DNA of 64,000 nucleotides from Brachynemurus nebulosus (GCA_035578155.1 JAPWDM010000012.1:14142501-14206500); one strand, 5' to 3'; positions 35,533-46,752 are shown, numbered from the stretch's first letter. Notes: generated by a model not told the origin, from the sequence alone. Program-made: numbers and translations.

Positions 35533-36088
35533 TAACGTAAAAGCCCCTATACCGGAACACTATTTTTAGGGGTGTAATTAAACTGGCTTATAAAAATTAA
35601 CAAATAAATTAAACTCTCATTTTTTTTCTTAATAAGCATGAAAAAAAGTTTCTTTAATCCAATGAATATGTTTTTAAAAAAATACAACCCAAAAATTTTT
35701 ATTTATTACTGTTTTTCTTTTACAAAATGTCGACATCTATATCCAAACAGAGAAACAAACGTGTAATAGGAGTAATATGACACATAAAGTGACATCTAGA
35801 CGTCAAAGTAGGAAACATAGAATGGTTTAAGTATCAGACGTAAATAATGGATCAAAATACTGTATTCAACAAAAATTGTTTAATGTATGTATACATATAT
35901 GTATTTCTTTAATTAAGTAAGGAAACATTAAATGCGAGGTGAATTAAAATTGAAAAATAATCATTCTATTAATAATAATTTTTGTTATCAGATGTTTCTT
36001 TCAGAAATAACTTCATTAATGATTAATATATAAATGTCAAATCTGTTCGGACATATTATCGCGTTCCGGTATAGGGGCTTTTACGTTA
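35533..36088 (+). mobile_element. Family K MITE, copy 3 (556 bp, longest)
   Basis: Starts TAACGTAAAAGCCCCTATAC and ends GTATAGGGGCTTTTACGTTA, a perfect 20-bp TIR. Both halves are present, matching K copy 2 (inverted) on the left side and K copy 1 on the right side, so this is the fullest version. Superfamily not clear; TA at the tips may be the TSD. Confidence 0.85.
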
Positions 36089-36160
36089 CATCATAATTTG
36101 ATTTCTTATATCTTTCTTAAAGAAAGATATTTTTTTTTAAGTCTTGAATATGGGCCAGCG

Positions 36161-36373
36161 CAGGGTCAGACCTACAATTATTATGAGGGAAGGGGGCAAA
36201 CTTTCTTCTTGACGCCCACCCCGAGGGAAATTCAAATTTTAAAATTCAAAAATCGCTGCAAAAAGCCGAACAAAAAACAAAAAGAAGAAAAAACACCTAA
36301 AATTCAACATTTTGGCGCCCCCTAATACCTGCAGGGGGCACGTGCACCACCTTCCCCCCTAGATCTAGCCCTG
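36161..36373. mobile_element. hAT MITE, 213 bp, perfect 8-bp TSD
   Basis: CAGGGTCAGACCTAC at the left and GATCTAGCCCTG at the right, with GGCCAGCG on both sides (36153-36160 and 36374-36381). Interior GC-rich near both ends (GGGAAGGGGGC; GCAGGGGGCACG). The 75-codon frame crossing it starts outside and is incidental. Confidence 0.9.
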
Positions 36374-36546
36374 GGCCAGCGAATAAACACCAAAAATTCA
36401 GTGAGAAATTCGTTTACCGAAGACCGTTTCCTCACTCAAAATTTTTCTTTATTTTAACTGATGAAAATTTAGTTATCCCACATTCCAATAAGCGAAAGTG
36501 CTTCAAGAAATTAATTTAAAAATTAAAGTATAAAAAAATTTTTTTT

Positions 36547-36818
36547 TAAGAAAAAGCTTTTATTTAAAAATGGGCTAAAAAAATAAAATAACCTTTGAGT
36601 GAAATTTGAAGCAATATGCAACATAATTTATAAAAGCTTGAGACGTTATCATTAATTATTATATTTATGTTGTGGATAAAAGAGCTATTTTACATTTCAG
36701 TAGTTACAACTTAATTAAACGCCTCAAGCTTTTATAAATTATGTTGCATATTGCTTCAAACTTCACTCAAAAGTTATTTTATTTTTTTAGCCCATTTTTA
36801 AATAAAAGCTTTTTCTTA
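36547..36818. repeat. 272-bp palindrome in family N copy 1
   Basis: Arms of about 105 bp (TAAGAAAAAGCTTTTATTT ... ATTTATAAAAGCTTGAG, mirrored) around a ~70-bp spacer centred at about 36686. Only a few mismatches. Would fold into a long hairpin if transcribed. Confidence 0.85.
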
Positions 36819-36859
36819 AAAAACATTTTTTTTTTTACTTTAATTTATTTTCTACTTTT

Positions 36860-37076
36860 TTATGTCACCGAAGGATGACATATTAATCTCGTTGTATGAT
36901 TATAGTGGAGAACCATATAATATAATAATTATAGAGTTGTACATGCATATATTGAATAAACGCAAGAGGGCTGTATTCTCATTGTACTTAAAAAACGAGC
37001 CAAAAAATCATAAATTAACACTTTGACTGAGGTGACATTACTTAGTGCGTGTCAAAACCACGCACTTGACGAATTT
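36860..37076. other. Extra segment in family N copy 1 absent from copy 2
   Basis: In copy 2 the flanks CTACTTTT and TAGTCTAATTACAA are joined directly (about 60225-60240). Here they are separated by about 216 bp starting TATGTCACCGAAGGATGACA, itself an inverted pair, and ending near CGCACTTGACGAA. TTTT borders both sides. Probably an insertion in this copy. Confidence 0.5.
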
Positions 37077-37440
37077 TAGTCTGATTACAATTAATTTAAA
37101 AAAAAAAATTAAAGAAGTAATTTTTTACCTATATTTTAATCGGTTAATTTATCTTAATCAAGCATAACTATGGAAACAAAAAATTGCAATGTAAAATCAT
37201 CGGACAATATTTGACAATTCTAAATGTCAAAAAGTTGCACAGGACTAAAAATCAACAATTTTTTTTGGGGGGGGGGGCAATGTAGGACAAAACTAATTAT
37301 ACAATATTGCATTGTCATCAAGGTTAGACACGTATGTAAAATTTGAAACCTCTAGCTCAATTAGAACCTGTCTAAATTTTGATTCCAAAATTTGATCTAA
37401 ACCAACATACTAACATATCAAGTTAAATAAAAGCTTTTAA

Positions 37441-38122
37441 AAGAAATATTTTATCTGTACATTAACTGAGACCTACAGAGACCTACAGTTTTCCCAGACT
37501 TTTTCTTCGTATCTCTAAAAAAGTATGTATTTATACACTGTAGGATCTGATCTCGAATCTCTATTATTAGTCCTATTGCACGTGTATTGACGTAATAGTA
37601 ACACAGAAAGATACTTTTTTTGGTAAAAGTAAACAAGTGAATACGTGATTTCAAAACACGTGATTGACAACAGAAGGAATACTTCAACATCACTTGCATG
37701 TAAATTACAACATAATAATATTTCTTTGATGTTTTATGTGTTCTACAAAAATTAAACATTTTGTCAATAGTTTTCGACAACGCATTCATATTCTCCTTTT
37801 CCATTTTCTTTTTTTTTTTTTTGTTTCCAATTATATAGAAGCTATTTTTAACACAACAGCAAATTTTGTTCCATTTATTTAAAATTTTATTGTAACTCTT
37901 TAAGACCTCATCTAAGCCATGATATTTTTTTTGTCACAAAATCAAATTTAGAATCAATTATTCAACAAAATTACTAAACATTTTTGTTCCAAATCTTGAT
38001 CATTTTCATTATAATGATTTAAAGTTTTATTGTCCAGTTTTCCATAAAATTTTTTTAATGATTGTCTGTTTTCTCGATTTTAATGTAGATTATCTTGTTT
38101 TATTAGAGAATTATTACGAACA
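37441..38122. other. AT-rich spacer
   Basis: The longest minus-strand frame here (37451-37804, 117 codons) is low-complexity in composition, has no motif I recognise, and partly overlaps the end of family N. I do not call it a gene. Confidence 0.35.
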
Positions 38123-38520
38123 ATTTCGAGTATCAATGGAGAAAAAGAGACGACATAACAGTAAACGATTTTTGTTTACTGACCATCCTAACTAATATGA
38201 TAAATGTGAAAGTGAGTCTGTTTGTCTTGTTTTCACACCTTTGTTTTACTACAAAATTATTGTGAACAATTTCGAGTATCAAAGGAGAAAAAGAGATGGT
38301 ATCAACAGTAAATGATTTTTTGTTTACTGACAATTCTAACTAATATTATAAATGTGAAAGTGAGATTGTTTGTTTGTTTGTTTATCTTGCTTTCACCTTA
38401 ACAACTTAACCAATAGATTTAAAACTTCGTACCGAGATAGCTTGGTGGACAGAGAAGGATACAGGCTACTTTTTATCTCGGGAGAAAATTCTATTTTAGT
38501 GGGAAAATTCTCTCTCAAAA
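38123..38520 (+). repeat. Tandem pair (period 147) leading into a Helitron-type sequence
   Basis: CAATTTCGAGTATCAA begins units at 38123 and 38270. Both contain GGAGAAAAAGAGA, CAGTAAA and TTTGTTTACTGAC. The second continues into AATATTATAAATGTGAAAGT, (TTTG)n, and GGCTACTTTTTATCTCGGGA, wording seen in many dispersed non-autonomous insect elements. No clear ends. Confidence 0.55.
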
Positions 38521-38563
38521 ATAATAAATCTCAATAATGACACAATGTAAATATACTCTATAC

Positions 38564-38897
38564 CAGGGGTTCGCAAATTGTGCGTCGCGAAGCGCCATGT
38601 CTGCCTTGTCAAAGAAAGGGGAATAATGTTAACAGTTTCAGGTTCGGTGAAAGTAAAAAGAAAAAAGTGGCTGTGAAGCTTTTTTTTGTTCGTCAGTTTT
38701 TTCGGGTAAAATAGAGAAATATGAGAAAATTACTACTACTGGGTAGAAGTAGTTTTTTTTTTCTTTTTTTTTTTATTTAGCTTGTCACCTATATTTTGTG
38801 GAGAAATTTTTGAAATGTCCGGTTTTCAAAAAGAGCGCCGCCGAAAATAATTTGTACCTTAAGGGCGTCGCAAGTCTAAAAAGTTTGGAAGCCTCTG
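38564..38897. mobile_element. hAT MITE, 334 bp
   Basis: CAGGGGTTCGCAAATTGTGC at the left; right end reads TTTGGAAGCCTCTG after GGGCGTCGCAAG. TSD CTCTATAC / CTGTATAC, seven of eight identical. The ends resemble the widespread CAGGGGTTCTCAAACTT type of hAT. Internal GTCGCGAAGCGCC mirrors GGGCGTCGC. Confidence 0.8.
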
Positions 38898-39067
38898 CTG
38901 TATACATAAAAGTCTTGGGTAAATGCTGATAAACACAAATGATACACAGGGCAAAGGCTGATATTTATGAAAGTAAGTATACTAGCATGCTCATTTCTAA
39001 AGTGCCCATATAATAGATAAACTGTCAATTTTTGACCTATATCCAAACACTCAAGTAGATAATAATT

Positions 39068-39534
39068 TTTTATTACTCATCCGGGAGAAGAACTAACTTG
39101 GCGCACACATTTCTGTACGCAAAATAGCTGTTTGCCCACTGTACTCTTCCCACATACTTTTTTGCGTGCGCAAAGTAACTTTCCACACGCAAATTAACAA
39201 TAAAACACGCAAAGCCGCCTCTTAGTTTTTCATTTAATAAATATTTCATAATTATTTCTATAGAAACCACCAACAAAGTAATTTAAACAATTATTAATTC
39301 AGAAAAAAAAACGAACACTTAAAAATATTATTTTAAAAAGTAATAAAAATGTCAAAAATAGTAATAATAATAGAAAAAAGTATATCAAATTCGTAGTAAA
39401 AAGTAGTATGTGCAACTCGTGCGGGATTGTCGATTGCCCACTCAAGCGAATGAGCGCACTCACTACGTTCGTGCGCTCAACTTCGCTTTCGTGGGCAATC
39501 GACAATTTCCCGCACTTATTGCACAATATACTAT
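39068..39534 (-). repeat. Family I repeat with GC-rich palindromic head, inverted copy
   Basis: Reverse complement matches 44014-44480 closely. The palindromic head is at 39404-39534 (GTCGATTGCCCACTCAAGCG ... CGTGGGCAATCGACAA). The tail at 39068 is TATTACTCATCCGGGAG. Frames read on both strands through the head are by-products of the palindrome. Confidence 0.8.
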
Positions 39535-40451
39535 ATATTCAACAAAAATCAAGTAGATATTGGTTTCCGACAAAAAAAAATGCTCAACGTGTCCCTTACG
39601 TAACGACGACACTGTTTAAATACGATTACGGTGTACTCTATAATTTTATTCTCTAAGATTACCAGCAAACAATAAACAGGACATCCCTATAAAATCTTAT
39701 AGTTTCAAAAAGTCATATAAACTCAATAAAATTTCAAATATTCAAAGAGAAGCATTTTATTTTACTGCACAGATTCAAAATCTTGTTTCCCAGATTTTTT
39801 TTTTGCTGTTGAATCATAATGGATAATTTCCAGTCAGTGTAAGTTGTTCATTATAGTACAAATTTTAGTGTTATCCATTAAAAATTTTTATGTTTAAATG
39901 TGTTTTATTCGAACTGGGACATTAAAATTCGAAAATTAAGACTTAAATAGCAAATGTTTATTATTACATCAAAACAATGAATTTGTTTATATTTTGAAGG
40001 AAGAATGGAAAATAAAATTGTAAATATGTTTATATTGCTAATAAAAAATATTCCATAAAACTATACCATTTTATTAATTGAAAATTAATTATTTGTATTT
40101 AATATAATTACTGTACAAGATTCTAAAGCAATTTTTTTTTTTTAAATGGAAGGGTATAAGAATTTTTATATCTTCCTGAACTTAAAGCTGGAGTCCGTTG
40201 AGTAAATTAAGACATTTAACGCCGATAAACGTTTTACATAGTTTTTAAAGGGATCAGTTTACATATGTAGATAACATAAGTACTATATCTCACAAAAAAA
40301 ATTTCACCACTCTAAAAATGATTTCTGAAACCAGAGAAGAATATGGATATAAATTGAGGTTATCTTAACATGTGTGCCCTCTTAAGGTGAATCGATTACT
40401 ATAATTTATGTGTAGAAAGATAAGTTAAATTTTGTAATAAACGTAACAGTA
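39535..40451. other. AT-rich spacer
   Basis: CCAGTCAGTGTAAGTT at 39829-39844 matches the TIR of the element at 52371-52796, possibly a solo relic. No gene. Confidence 0.4.
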
Positions 40452-40455
40452 TTAA

Positions 40456-41302
40456 GGAGGGAGTTCAAATAAAAAAGCAACTTTTTTATTTATGATTATT
40501 TTGCTTGTTGAAATTTTTTTTCAAATTAGGGAGGGTTTCAAATAGAAAATTTTGTTTTTGAAACATTCATTACTCTTCCCTGTGGGGGGAGGGGGCCCTT
40601 TATCACAAATTTTTAAGCGTTTACAAGGAACGCCATATCTCAAAAAGTAATGAATATTTTTTAAATATTTTTTCATTATTTTCTTCCTAAAGGATCTGTC
40701 CATAAAGCTGAGTATGGGTTTCAGGAAATTTTAAAAATTAACTATAAAACTGTAATCCCAAACTTCTAAAAATTATAAAACCCAATTTTTTATTAGAAAA
40801 CAAATATTTAAAAATAGTTACAATTGTTCAAATGGAAAAAGCATACTCCACTTTATGCGCAATATGTTTATGAACAAAATAAAAAAAAATTAAGTCTCTA
40901 CCTTTTCTAGAACTTGAGATATGATTTTCCTTGTTGGAAAAAACACAACTTTCGGGAAACGGTAAAAAACAAAAAGAAGCGGTTTACTCACTGTTTATTA
41001 AAACGTTTACAAAGGCATACAAATAAAAGAACATTATTTCAGTGCATACTATAACACTCATATACACACCAAAACTAAATATTACTGATAAAATCGCGAG
41101 GTGGACGAGCGTTGTCTGCAAAGGAGTAGCAACTTGGCTGTGCAGCGGCTCACAAATAAATATTTTACTACTTGAAAAAAAAATTTTTTGGCCATGTTTT
41201 ATATATCACCGTGTTTGTAAAGAACCACAGAACAAAATAAAAACAAAAAACGAAATTCGAAAAAAATTAGTTTATTAGTCGTTTCTGGCGTGAACTCCCT
41301 CC
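40456..41302. mobile_element. TTAA-flanked element, 847 bp, TIR GGAGGGAGTTCA
   Basis: GGAGGGAGTTCA at 40456 and TGAACTCCCTCC ending 41302 are perfect inverted repeats with TTAA outside both (40452-40455, 41303-41306). This is the same architecture as 1765-8164: TTAA, GG-start TIR of 12-13 bp. Interior shows a G/C patch TGTGGGGGGAGGGGGCCC near 40580 and no coding sequence. Compatible with a piggyBac-type MITE. Confidence 0.7.
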
Positions 41303-42018
41303 TTAATATTTGATTATAATTCAATCTTCTAATTTTAATAATTTTAAAAGTAATGAATTTGACTCTGGTAGTTGACAAGTACGCACACATAATAACTAAT
41401 ACATACACAAATATACTATGGGTGTATTAGTATAAAATGACATTTTTGTAGTCTTTTTTCTATTTACCTATTACAATAATTAAACGTCCAATATTAAACA
41501 AAATAGTTTTTTAATGATTTGAAAACATAAAAGAAAATTATTTTCAGTTTTTTAAATTTTAAAGTTGGTTTTTAATGACACAACTTACTTAAATATACTT
41601 ATACCTCTGATCCACCTCTGTACATACTTTTGCATTTACTTGTACGTTAAAAATTCTAACTTTTAAAATTTATTTCTTCTAAACTAGACGCCAGAAATTA
41701 TTCAAATGGTGTCAGTGAATGCATCATATCTTTCTCTATAATATACTAAAATTTCAAATTCAAAACTTGGAAAATTTCTTGTTATCGATTCGCCTTAAAG
41801 GAACAATACATGTATACAAAATATTAAGTTAGAGAACATACAGTGAATTGTAAATTTTCTAAAACATTAATAATAGACTTGAAATTGTTTCTGTTTTACT
41901 GTAAGACACAATACCATGCAGTCTCATACATATTTATAGGTAACAATTTGTTCAGATCGATTTCTTTATCATCTTAAAAAAATTTTTTGAATCCAAAATG
42001 TCCAAATAGATACATTTA
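41303..42018. other. AT-rich spacer
   Basis: No feature recognised. Confidence 0.35.
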
Positions 42019-42219
42019 CAGTCGACTCTCGTTAATTCAAACCTGCGATAATTCGAACCTCTCTATAATTCAAAGTTATCACTAGATAACTTTATATTTT
42101 TTTAAATCTCTTTATATTTCATTAACCATTTGATATTTTTCGAATGTTTGACTTCAAACACTCAATAATTCGTAATATTTTAAGAGTCCCTCGAGTTTCG
42201 AATTAACAAGAGTCGGCTG
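42019..42219. mobile_element. pogo-like MITE, 201 bp, TA target
   Basis: CAGTCGACTCTCGTTAATTC at the left and GAATTAACAAGAGTCGGCTG at the right, with TA outside each end (42017-42018, 42220-42221). Internal repeats of AATTCGAACC and AATTCAAA. Fits pogo/Tigger-type non-autonomous elements. Confidence 0.85.
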
Positions 42220-43033
42220 TACTGAATTTTCATGGAAAAAGTGATACAAATATGTAATTAGTCCAAAAAATCCGCAATTTTTGGAATGATTTTATCCTGA
42301 GCTGTGATTTTCTAAGTTATATAATTATTATGATCATTTTATTTTGCCATGCTCCATTTAATGCAATGTTGCTAAATGTTGCCAGATTTTAGATTAATAA
42401 TTCATTATTACAAGAATTAATTGGTTTTTCAACAGCCCTTCTCTTAATCATAGTATTAATATCAGATTTAAATGTTTATTATGCAAAATTTCAGATTTTT
42501 AGCATCATTTTTTATTGGAATATAACAAAAACTTTCCAAAAAAGTACGTGTACTTTGCCATAATATAATGCATTTTTCTCAACACACTTCCTGATCAACA
42601 TGAAAATTTAACAAAATTTCTTTTATTCTGAAATCTGCCCAATTGTTGGTTTCAACTGGTTTTCATCATTTTTGTTCATAGCAGGTTTTAGTAAAATTAT
42701 GAGCTAAAAACGTATTTTTCTGTTGTGACGTACAAAAATCACTGAATTGTACAGCGTATACTTATATTTTCCTGTGCATCATGGGTGGTTCTCTGTATTA
42801 TTTTAAAGATAATATGAGTAGTAAAATAAAGATTTACACTTTGACTATCAAAGTAGGCCAGGCGCCTATAATACTTTTTACAATATCATGAAATTCAATA
42901 CTTAAAGCAGAACATTTAAAATAATAATAAAAGTATTATATTATTCAAAAAAATATGTTTTAGTTAGTTAAAATTATTATTTACTAAAAATATTATGTAA
43001 TATTTGTAAATATTTAAAAAAAAAATATTAACT
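42220..43033. other. AT-rich spacer
   Basis: No feature recognised. Confidence 0.35.
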
Positions 43034-43194
43034 GTTTTTCTACTCCTGTTGAAGAACACACTCATTACATATCCGTTACATAATTGTTGAGAAGGTTAGA
43101 CATTATTCAAAGGTGTAGAGGAATGATCATTATTCAATACCTTTCGACCAATGAAATCACCGTATTACCTATTATTTAATGGGCTTGCGATTGT
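43034..43194 (+). repeat. Family X dispersed repeat, copy 1
   Basis: TTCTACTCCTGTTGAAGAAC, ACTCATTACATATCCGTTA, GACCAATGAAATCACCGTAT and TTATTTAATGGG are shared with 62506-62654, where the repeat directly follows a family I copy. Confidence 0.7.
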
Positions 43195-43399
43195 TTTGTG
43201 CATAATATACGTATCAAGTTTTAATTTCATATATGTTGCATAGTAACGTGTAAATAAACAAAACAATATGAATTTTATTTTGATCGTTTCCATAGATACA
43301 TATACAAACAAACATTTAATGAAATTAGAGACAGATTAAAAATTTTATTCTTTTAATTTAAAATTTATATTCAATTTTATTTAAATCAAAAAGGAAAAA

Positions 43400-43560
43400 T
43401 GTCGTAGAAAAAGTATAGTATTCTACTCGCTTCCAATGGATATTACTCACTCAGATGCATTATGACACTCGTCTCGTAAACTCGGCTCATGTGGCAATTT
43501 CATTTTCGTGAGTAATAGCTATCATTACCATCTCGTTGAATAACATATTATTATTCTTAT
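43400..43560. repeat. Diverged palindrome of the I-head type
   Basis: AAAAATGTCGTAGAAAAAGT then ATAGTATT also begins the palindrome at 54240. An imperfect hairpin follows, with GATATTACTCACTCAGATGC facing TCGTGAGTAATAGCTATC around a centre near GACACTCGTCTCGTAAACTC. CpG-richer than its surroundings. Confidence 0.5.
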
Positions 43561-44013
43561 ATTTAGTTGTAAGCTTACTTACACTAGTACAAAAATTTCA
43601 CCAATTTTTGTAACCGGACTTGTACGGAAATATTTCAATTAAAATTTTGGTAACTGTTTAATTTTTTCAACAAGTAGGCCTTTAGGTACTTTTAGCATTT
43701 CTTTCACATTTTAGCTTCTGTATTATCTTCCGTTGAAAAAATTTTGGTTAATATATATATATAATATGTAGTTGTTATCTGATCAAAAAACTTTTTTTTT
43801 GGTCCGATTAAAATATGTGCGATAAACCCGTTCAAGTAGTTCAATCTGTTCGTAGGCGATGCAATGTATATTATAATTTTGTTTATGTTAATTTTCCACA
43901 TATTAATTTTTGTCAGTTTACAATATCTGTAACACTAATTTGTCATGTGATAGTACTTTGGCGTGAATTGTAAATGGTTGCGTTCCAAAAAATTATTTCA
44001 TAGAAATTCAAAA
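43561..44013. other. AT-rich spacer
   Basis: No feature recognised. Confidence 0.35.
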
Positions 44014-44480
44014 ATAGTATATTGTGCAATAAGTGCGGGAAATTGTCGATTGCCCACAAAAGCGAAGTTGAGCGCACAAACGTAGTGAGTGCGCTCATTC
44101 GCTTGAGTGGGGCAATCGACAATCCCGCACGAGTTGACATACTATTTTTTATTACGAATTTCACATACTTTTTTCTATTATTATCACTATTTTTGGCATT
44201 TTTATTACTTTTTAAAATAATGTTTTTAAGTGTTCGTCTTTTTTTCTAAATTAATTATCGTTTAAATTACTTTGTTGGTGGTTTCTATAGAAATAATTAT
44301 GAAATATTTATTAAATGAAAAATTAAGAGGCGACTTTGCGTGTTTTATTGTCAATTTGCGTGTGGAAAGTTACTTTCCGCACGCAAAAAAGTATGCGGGA
44401 AGAGTACAGTGGGCAAACAGCTATTTTGCGTACAGAAATGTGTGCGCCAAGTTAGTACTTCTCCCGCATGAGTAATAAAA
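44014..44480 (+). repeat. Family I repeat with GC-rich palindromic head, copy 3
   Basis: Palindromic head at about 44014-44150, then the AT-rich body, the inverted pair around GGAAAGTTACTTTCCGCACG, and the end CCCGCATGAGTAATAAAAAA. Nearly identical to the inverted copy at 39068-39534. Frames of 67-75 codons occur on both strands and mirror those of the other copies. Confidence 0.8.
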
Positions 44481-44659
44481 AATTAAAAAGTTACACTATG
44501 AAATTTTTAAATTAATTGTAAGTTATGATGGCGGAAGCGCTGATAAACATTAAGAAGGGTATAGATTAACTAAAAAACTGAAATATACAATCAAAGACAA
44601 TTTTGAAAAATCAATATCTCTTTGGCCTTATGAAAACAATTTCCTCTTTGAGGTTAGAC

Positions 44660-44917
44660 TAGTGGTTCTAGAACTATGTTCTGCGGAATACTATGGTATT
44701 CCGCCTGCAGTCCGAAAAAATGTTTTTAAGAATGACGTTCGTGAAAAAATTTATTGGAAGTGGGGAGAGAATAACATGGTATGGTTTTATGTGTTTAAGT
44801 CGGTTTTTTTTTTTACAAACTAGGTATATTTCAAGTAGGTACCTAGACACCTAGTATTCCATACAAATTTGAGAACTTAAAAAGTTTTACGCGATGCAAA
44901 AAGTTTAGGAAACACTG
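44660..44917. mobile_element. Possible decayed hAT MITE
   Basis: TAGTGGTTCTAGAACTATG at the left and AAAAAGTTTAGGAAACACTG at the right resemble mutated hAT ends of the CAGTGGTTCYYAAACTTTTT type. The flanks do not form a convincing TSD, so low confidence. Confidence 0.35.
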
Positions 44918-44968
44918 GATTCAATTTCCCTTTAAATTTCTTTTTTCTGTCAAGTTTATGACACTACG

Positions 44969-45975
44969 CAGTAAAAACTGTTTTTATGCGATCTTTTCTA
45001 TGCGACTTTTATTTTATTTTTGAGAAAATGTAGGAAATTTTAACATTAATTTGCGATAAAGTTACTTATTGTTTTCTTTTACGCATTTAATCAGTACATT
45101 GTATAAGAATATAAATTATTGCATCATTAAGTTCTTTTTTACAGATACATTTATCACAATTTTTATAATATTATAAAAATGAAATGAAATGTTATAATGT
45201 GTAAATTAATGCTTTATCTTGTTTAGAAAAACAAATTCCTAGGAAATTATGAGAGTTTTGAGCGTTTTGAGTTAATATGTATATATTTTCTTGAAACTAT
45301 TTGTCCAATCTGGAGCGAACTATACTTTCTATAGCTATTTATAAAAATTTATACATATAATAAAACTATAAGATCATTTCTGTACACGAAATATTTTTTG
45401 AAAATTATACTAATATTGTAGATAGTGTAAATAGTTATCGATGTAGATATCAAAACAGCGATTTTTAAAATTTTTGTCTGTCTGTTCATGCATCACGCAA
45501 AAAGTATTGGACAGATTTTGATGAAATTTAGTATGGTGATAAGTTATTACCTGGGTCAACATCCAAGATACTCTTTACTCCGGAAAAGTACCTCATTTCC
45601 ACGGGAAAAAACAAAAATTATTTTTAGCATGTACACACATTACGCAAAAACTATTGAACGGATTTTGATGAAATTTGGTGTGGTGATAGCTTATTACCTG
45701 CGTCAACAATTATGATACTTTTTATTACGGGAAAGTGTTTCATTCCCACGGGAAAATAGAGAAACCATTTGGAGTGTATGCATGTATTACGCAAAAATTA
45801 TTGTTCTATGCAAGTTCGGTATAGTTATTTCATTTATATACTTCTCATTAAGTTTATAACAATGCGTCACGCGAACGACGTCGCGGTTACAGCTAGTTTT
45901 TCAATATTTCTTTTTTCTGTGCGATTTTTTTATGCGGTCCTGATCCATCGCATAAAAAAAGAATATGCTATACCC
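44969..45975. mobile_element. Family E pogo-like repeat, copy 2, carrying a Helitron
   Basis: The left part (44969-45348) matches 1-445 (CGCATTTAATCAGTACATTG, AATTAATGCTTTATCTTGTT, TTTTGAGCGTTTTGAGTTA, TATAGCTATTTAT). The right part (45897-45975) resumes at the equivalent of 455-520 (TGTGCGATTTTTTTATGCGG, CGCATAAAAAAA). Copy 1 thus shows the empty site for the Helitron between them. Confidence 0.75.
45349..45896 (+). mobile_element. Helitron-like element, copy 3 (both ends), 548 bp
   Basis: Starts TTTATACATATAATAAAA and ends GCGAACGACGTCGCGGTTAC then AGCTAG, followed by T. The 3' hairpin is CGCGAACGACGTCGCG. It contains the conserved GTTATCGATGTAGATATCAA and the tandem CGCAAAAACTATTGAACGG / GATGAAATTTGGTGTGGTGA units. 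Inserted without TSD into family E, as expected for rolling-circle transposition. Non-autonomous. Confidence 0.85.
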
Positions 45976-46218
45976 ACATGTACAGTACCCAGGGGCGTAG
46001 CTACCGCCGTATCAGCCGTATTAATGATACGGGGCCTCCGGGCTACAGAGGCCCCTAACGTGTGTAAACAAATATTAGTAAAATGTTATCCACAATGTCA
46101 CTTAATCTGGTGCTTTCCGGGAAAAAACATACAAGAAAACTGTCATACGAGAGAATTTCAGACCCGGAATCATATTTCAAAATCAATGTATACTATTGCT
46201 GTTTAGTTTGAGAAATTA

Positions 46219-46752
46219 ATGGTTGTAATACTTCGAACATACTTATTCGAAGTATTACAACCAGAGAAACTCCTATCTTCTTCAAACGAAGTGACAAAAA
46301 ACGCTTTTGGAAAACTGTCGGCTAAATACAGTAAAGACATCTCAGTTAATCTTTATGAACAATTAATTGCTCTGAAAACATGCTTAAAATCTGAAATTCA
46401 AAAAGTTCATTCCTTTAAATAGCTCACGGAATTATTACTGATAAAATTCAGTAGCCTTGCATCCAGTTTTCCCGAGGTGATAACAGCATGCTTTCTATTC
46501 TTGACCCTTCCAGTTACAACCGCAACAGCTGAAAGAAGTTTTTCAAAATTAAAACTGATAAAAAATTACCTAAGGACTTCGATGGGGCAGGAACGGCTAT
46601 CAGACTTGTCACTATTGTCTATAGAGGCAGAAATTTTAAAAAAACTGAAACCGTCTTCAGCTATAGATGATTTAATAAATCAATTTGCGGAAAAAAGGCA
46701 AGAAAAATGTATATTTAATTTGAATTGTTTGGCTAGCTCTAAGTATTTCTAG
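46219..46752 (+). pseudogene. hAT transposase C-terminal part, one in-frame stop
   Basis: Two blocks share one reading frame: 46219-46419 (residues such as LSSSNEVTKNAFGKLSAKYS) and 46423-46749, separated by a single TAG at 46420-46422. The second block carries the hAT dimerisation region: LTLPVTTATAERSFSKLKL, then YLRTSMGQERLSDLSLLSIE and an acidic, lysine-rich tail ending SSKYF. This region normally mediates transposase multimerisation. The N-terminal zinc finger and RNase-H-like catalytic core are missing, so it is a relic. Similar proteins are often annotated as zinc finger MYM-type 1-like. Confidence 0.85.
46220..46263. repeat. Perfect 18-bp inverted repeat, 8-nt loop, within the hAT pseudogene
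   Basis: TGGTTGTAATACTTCGAA and TTCGAAGTATTACAACCA are separated by CATACTTA. The apparent start of the first frame falls in it. Not seen in copies 1 and 3, where this region is deleted. Confidence 0.9.

Larger units (their letters stand above)
36515..37440 (+). repeat. Family N repeat, copy 1
   Basis: Aligned with 59885-60912 from AAATTAAAGTA through the palindrome, then GAAGTAATTTTTTACC, TCAAGCATAACTATGG, GCAATGTAAAATCA, a G-run, GTTAGACACGTATG, to AAAAGCTTTTAAAA. Compared with copy 2 it has an extra ~216 bp at 36860-37076 and lacks the (TA)n insertion. Confidence 0.8.

Noticed and set aside
37451..37804. 117-codon minus-strand frame
   Set aside because: Starts in spacer and runs into the end of family N; no motif, and low-complexity composition expected of AT-rich DNA.
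45769..46206. 145-codon plus-strand frame
   Set aside because: Spans the end of a Helitron, a bit of family E and the start of a hAT element, so it is a chance fusion. The hAT transposase remnant lies further downstream.
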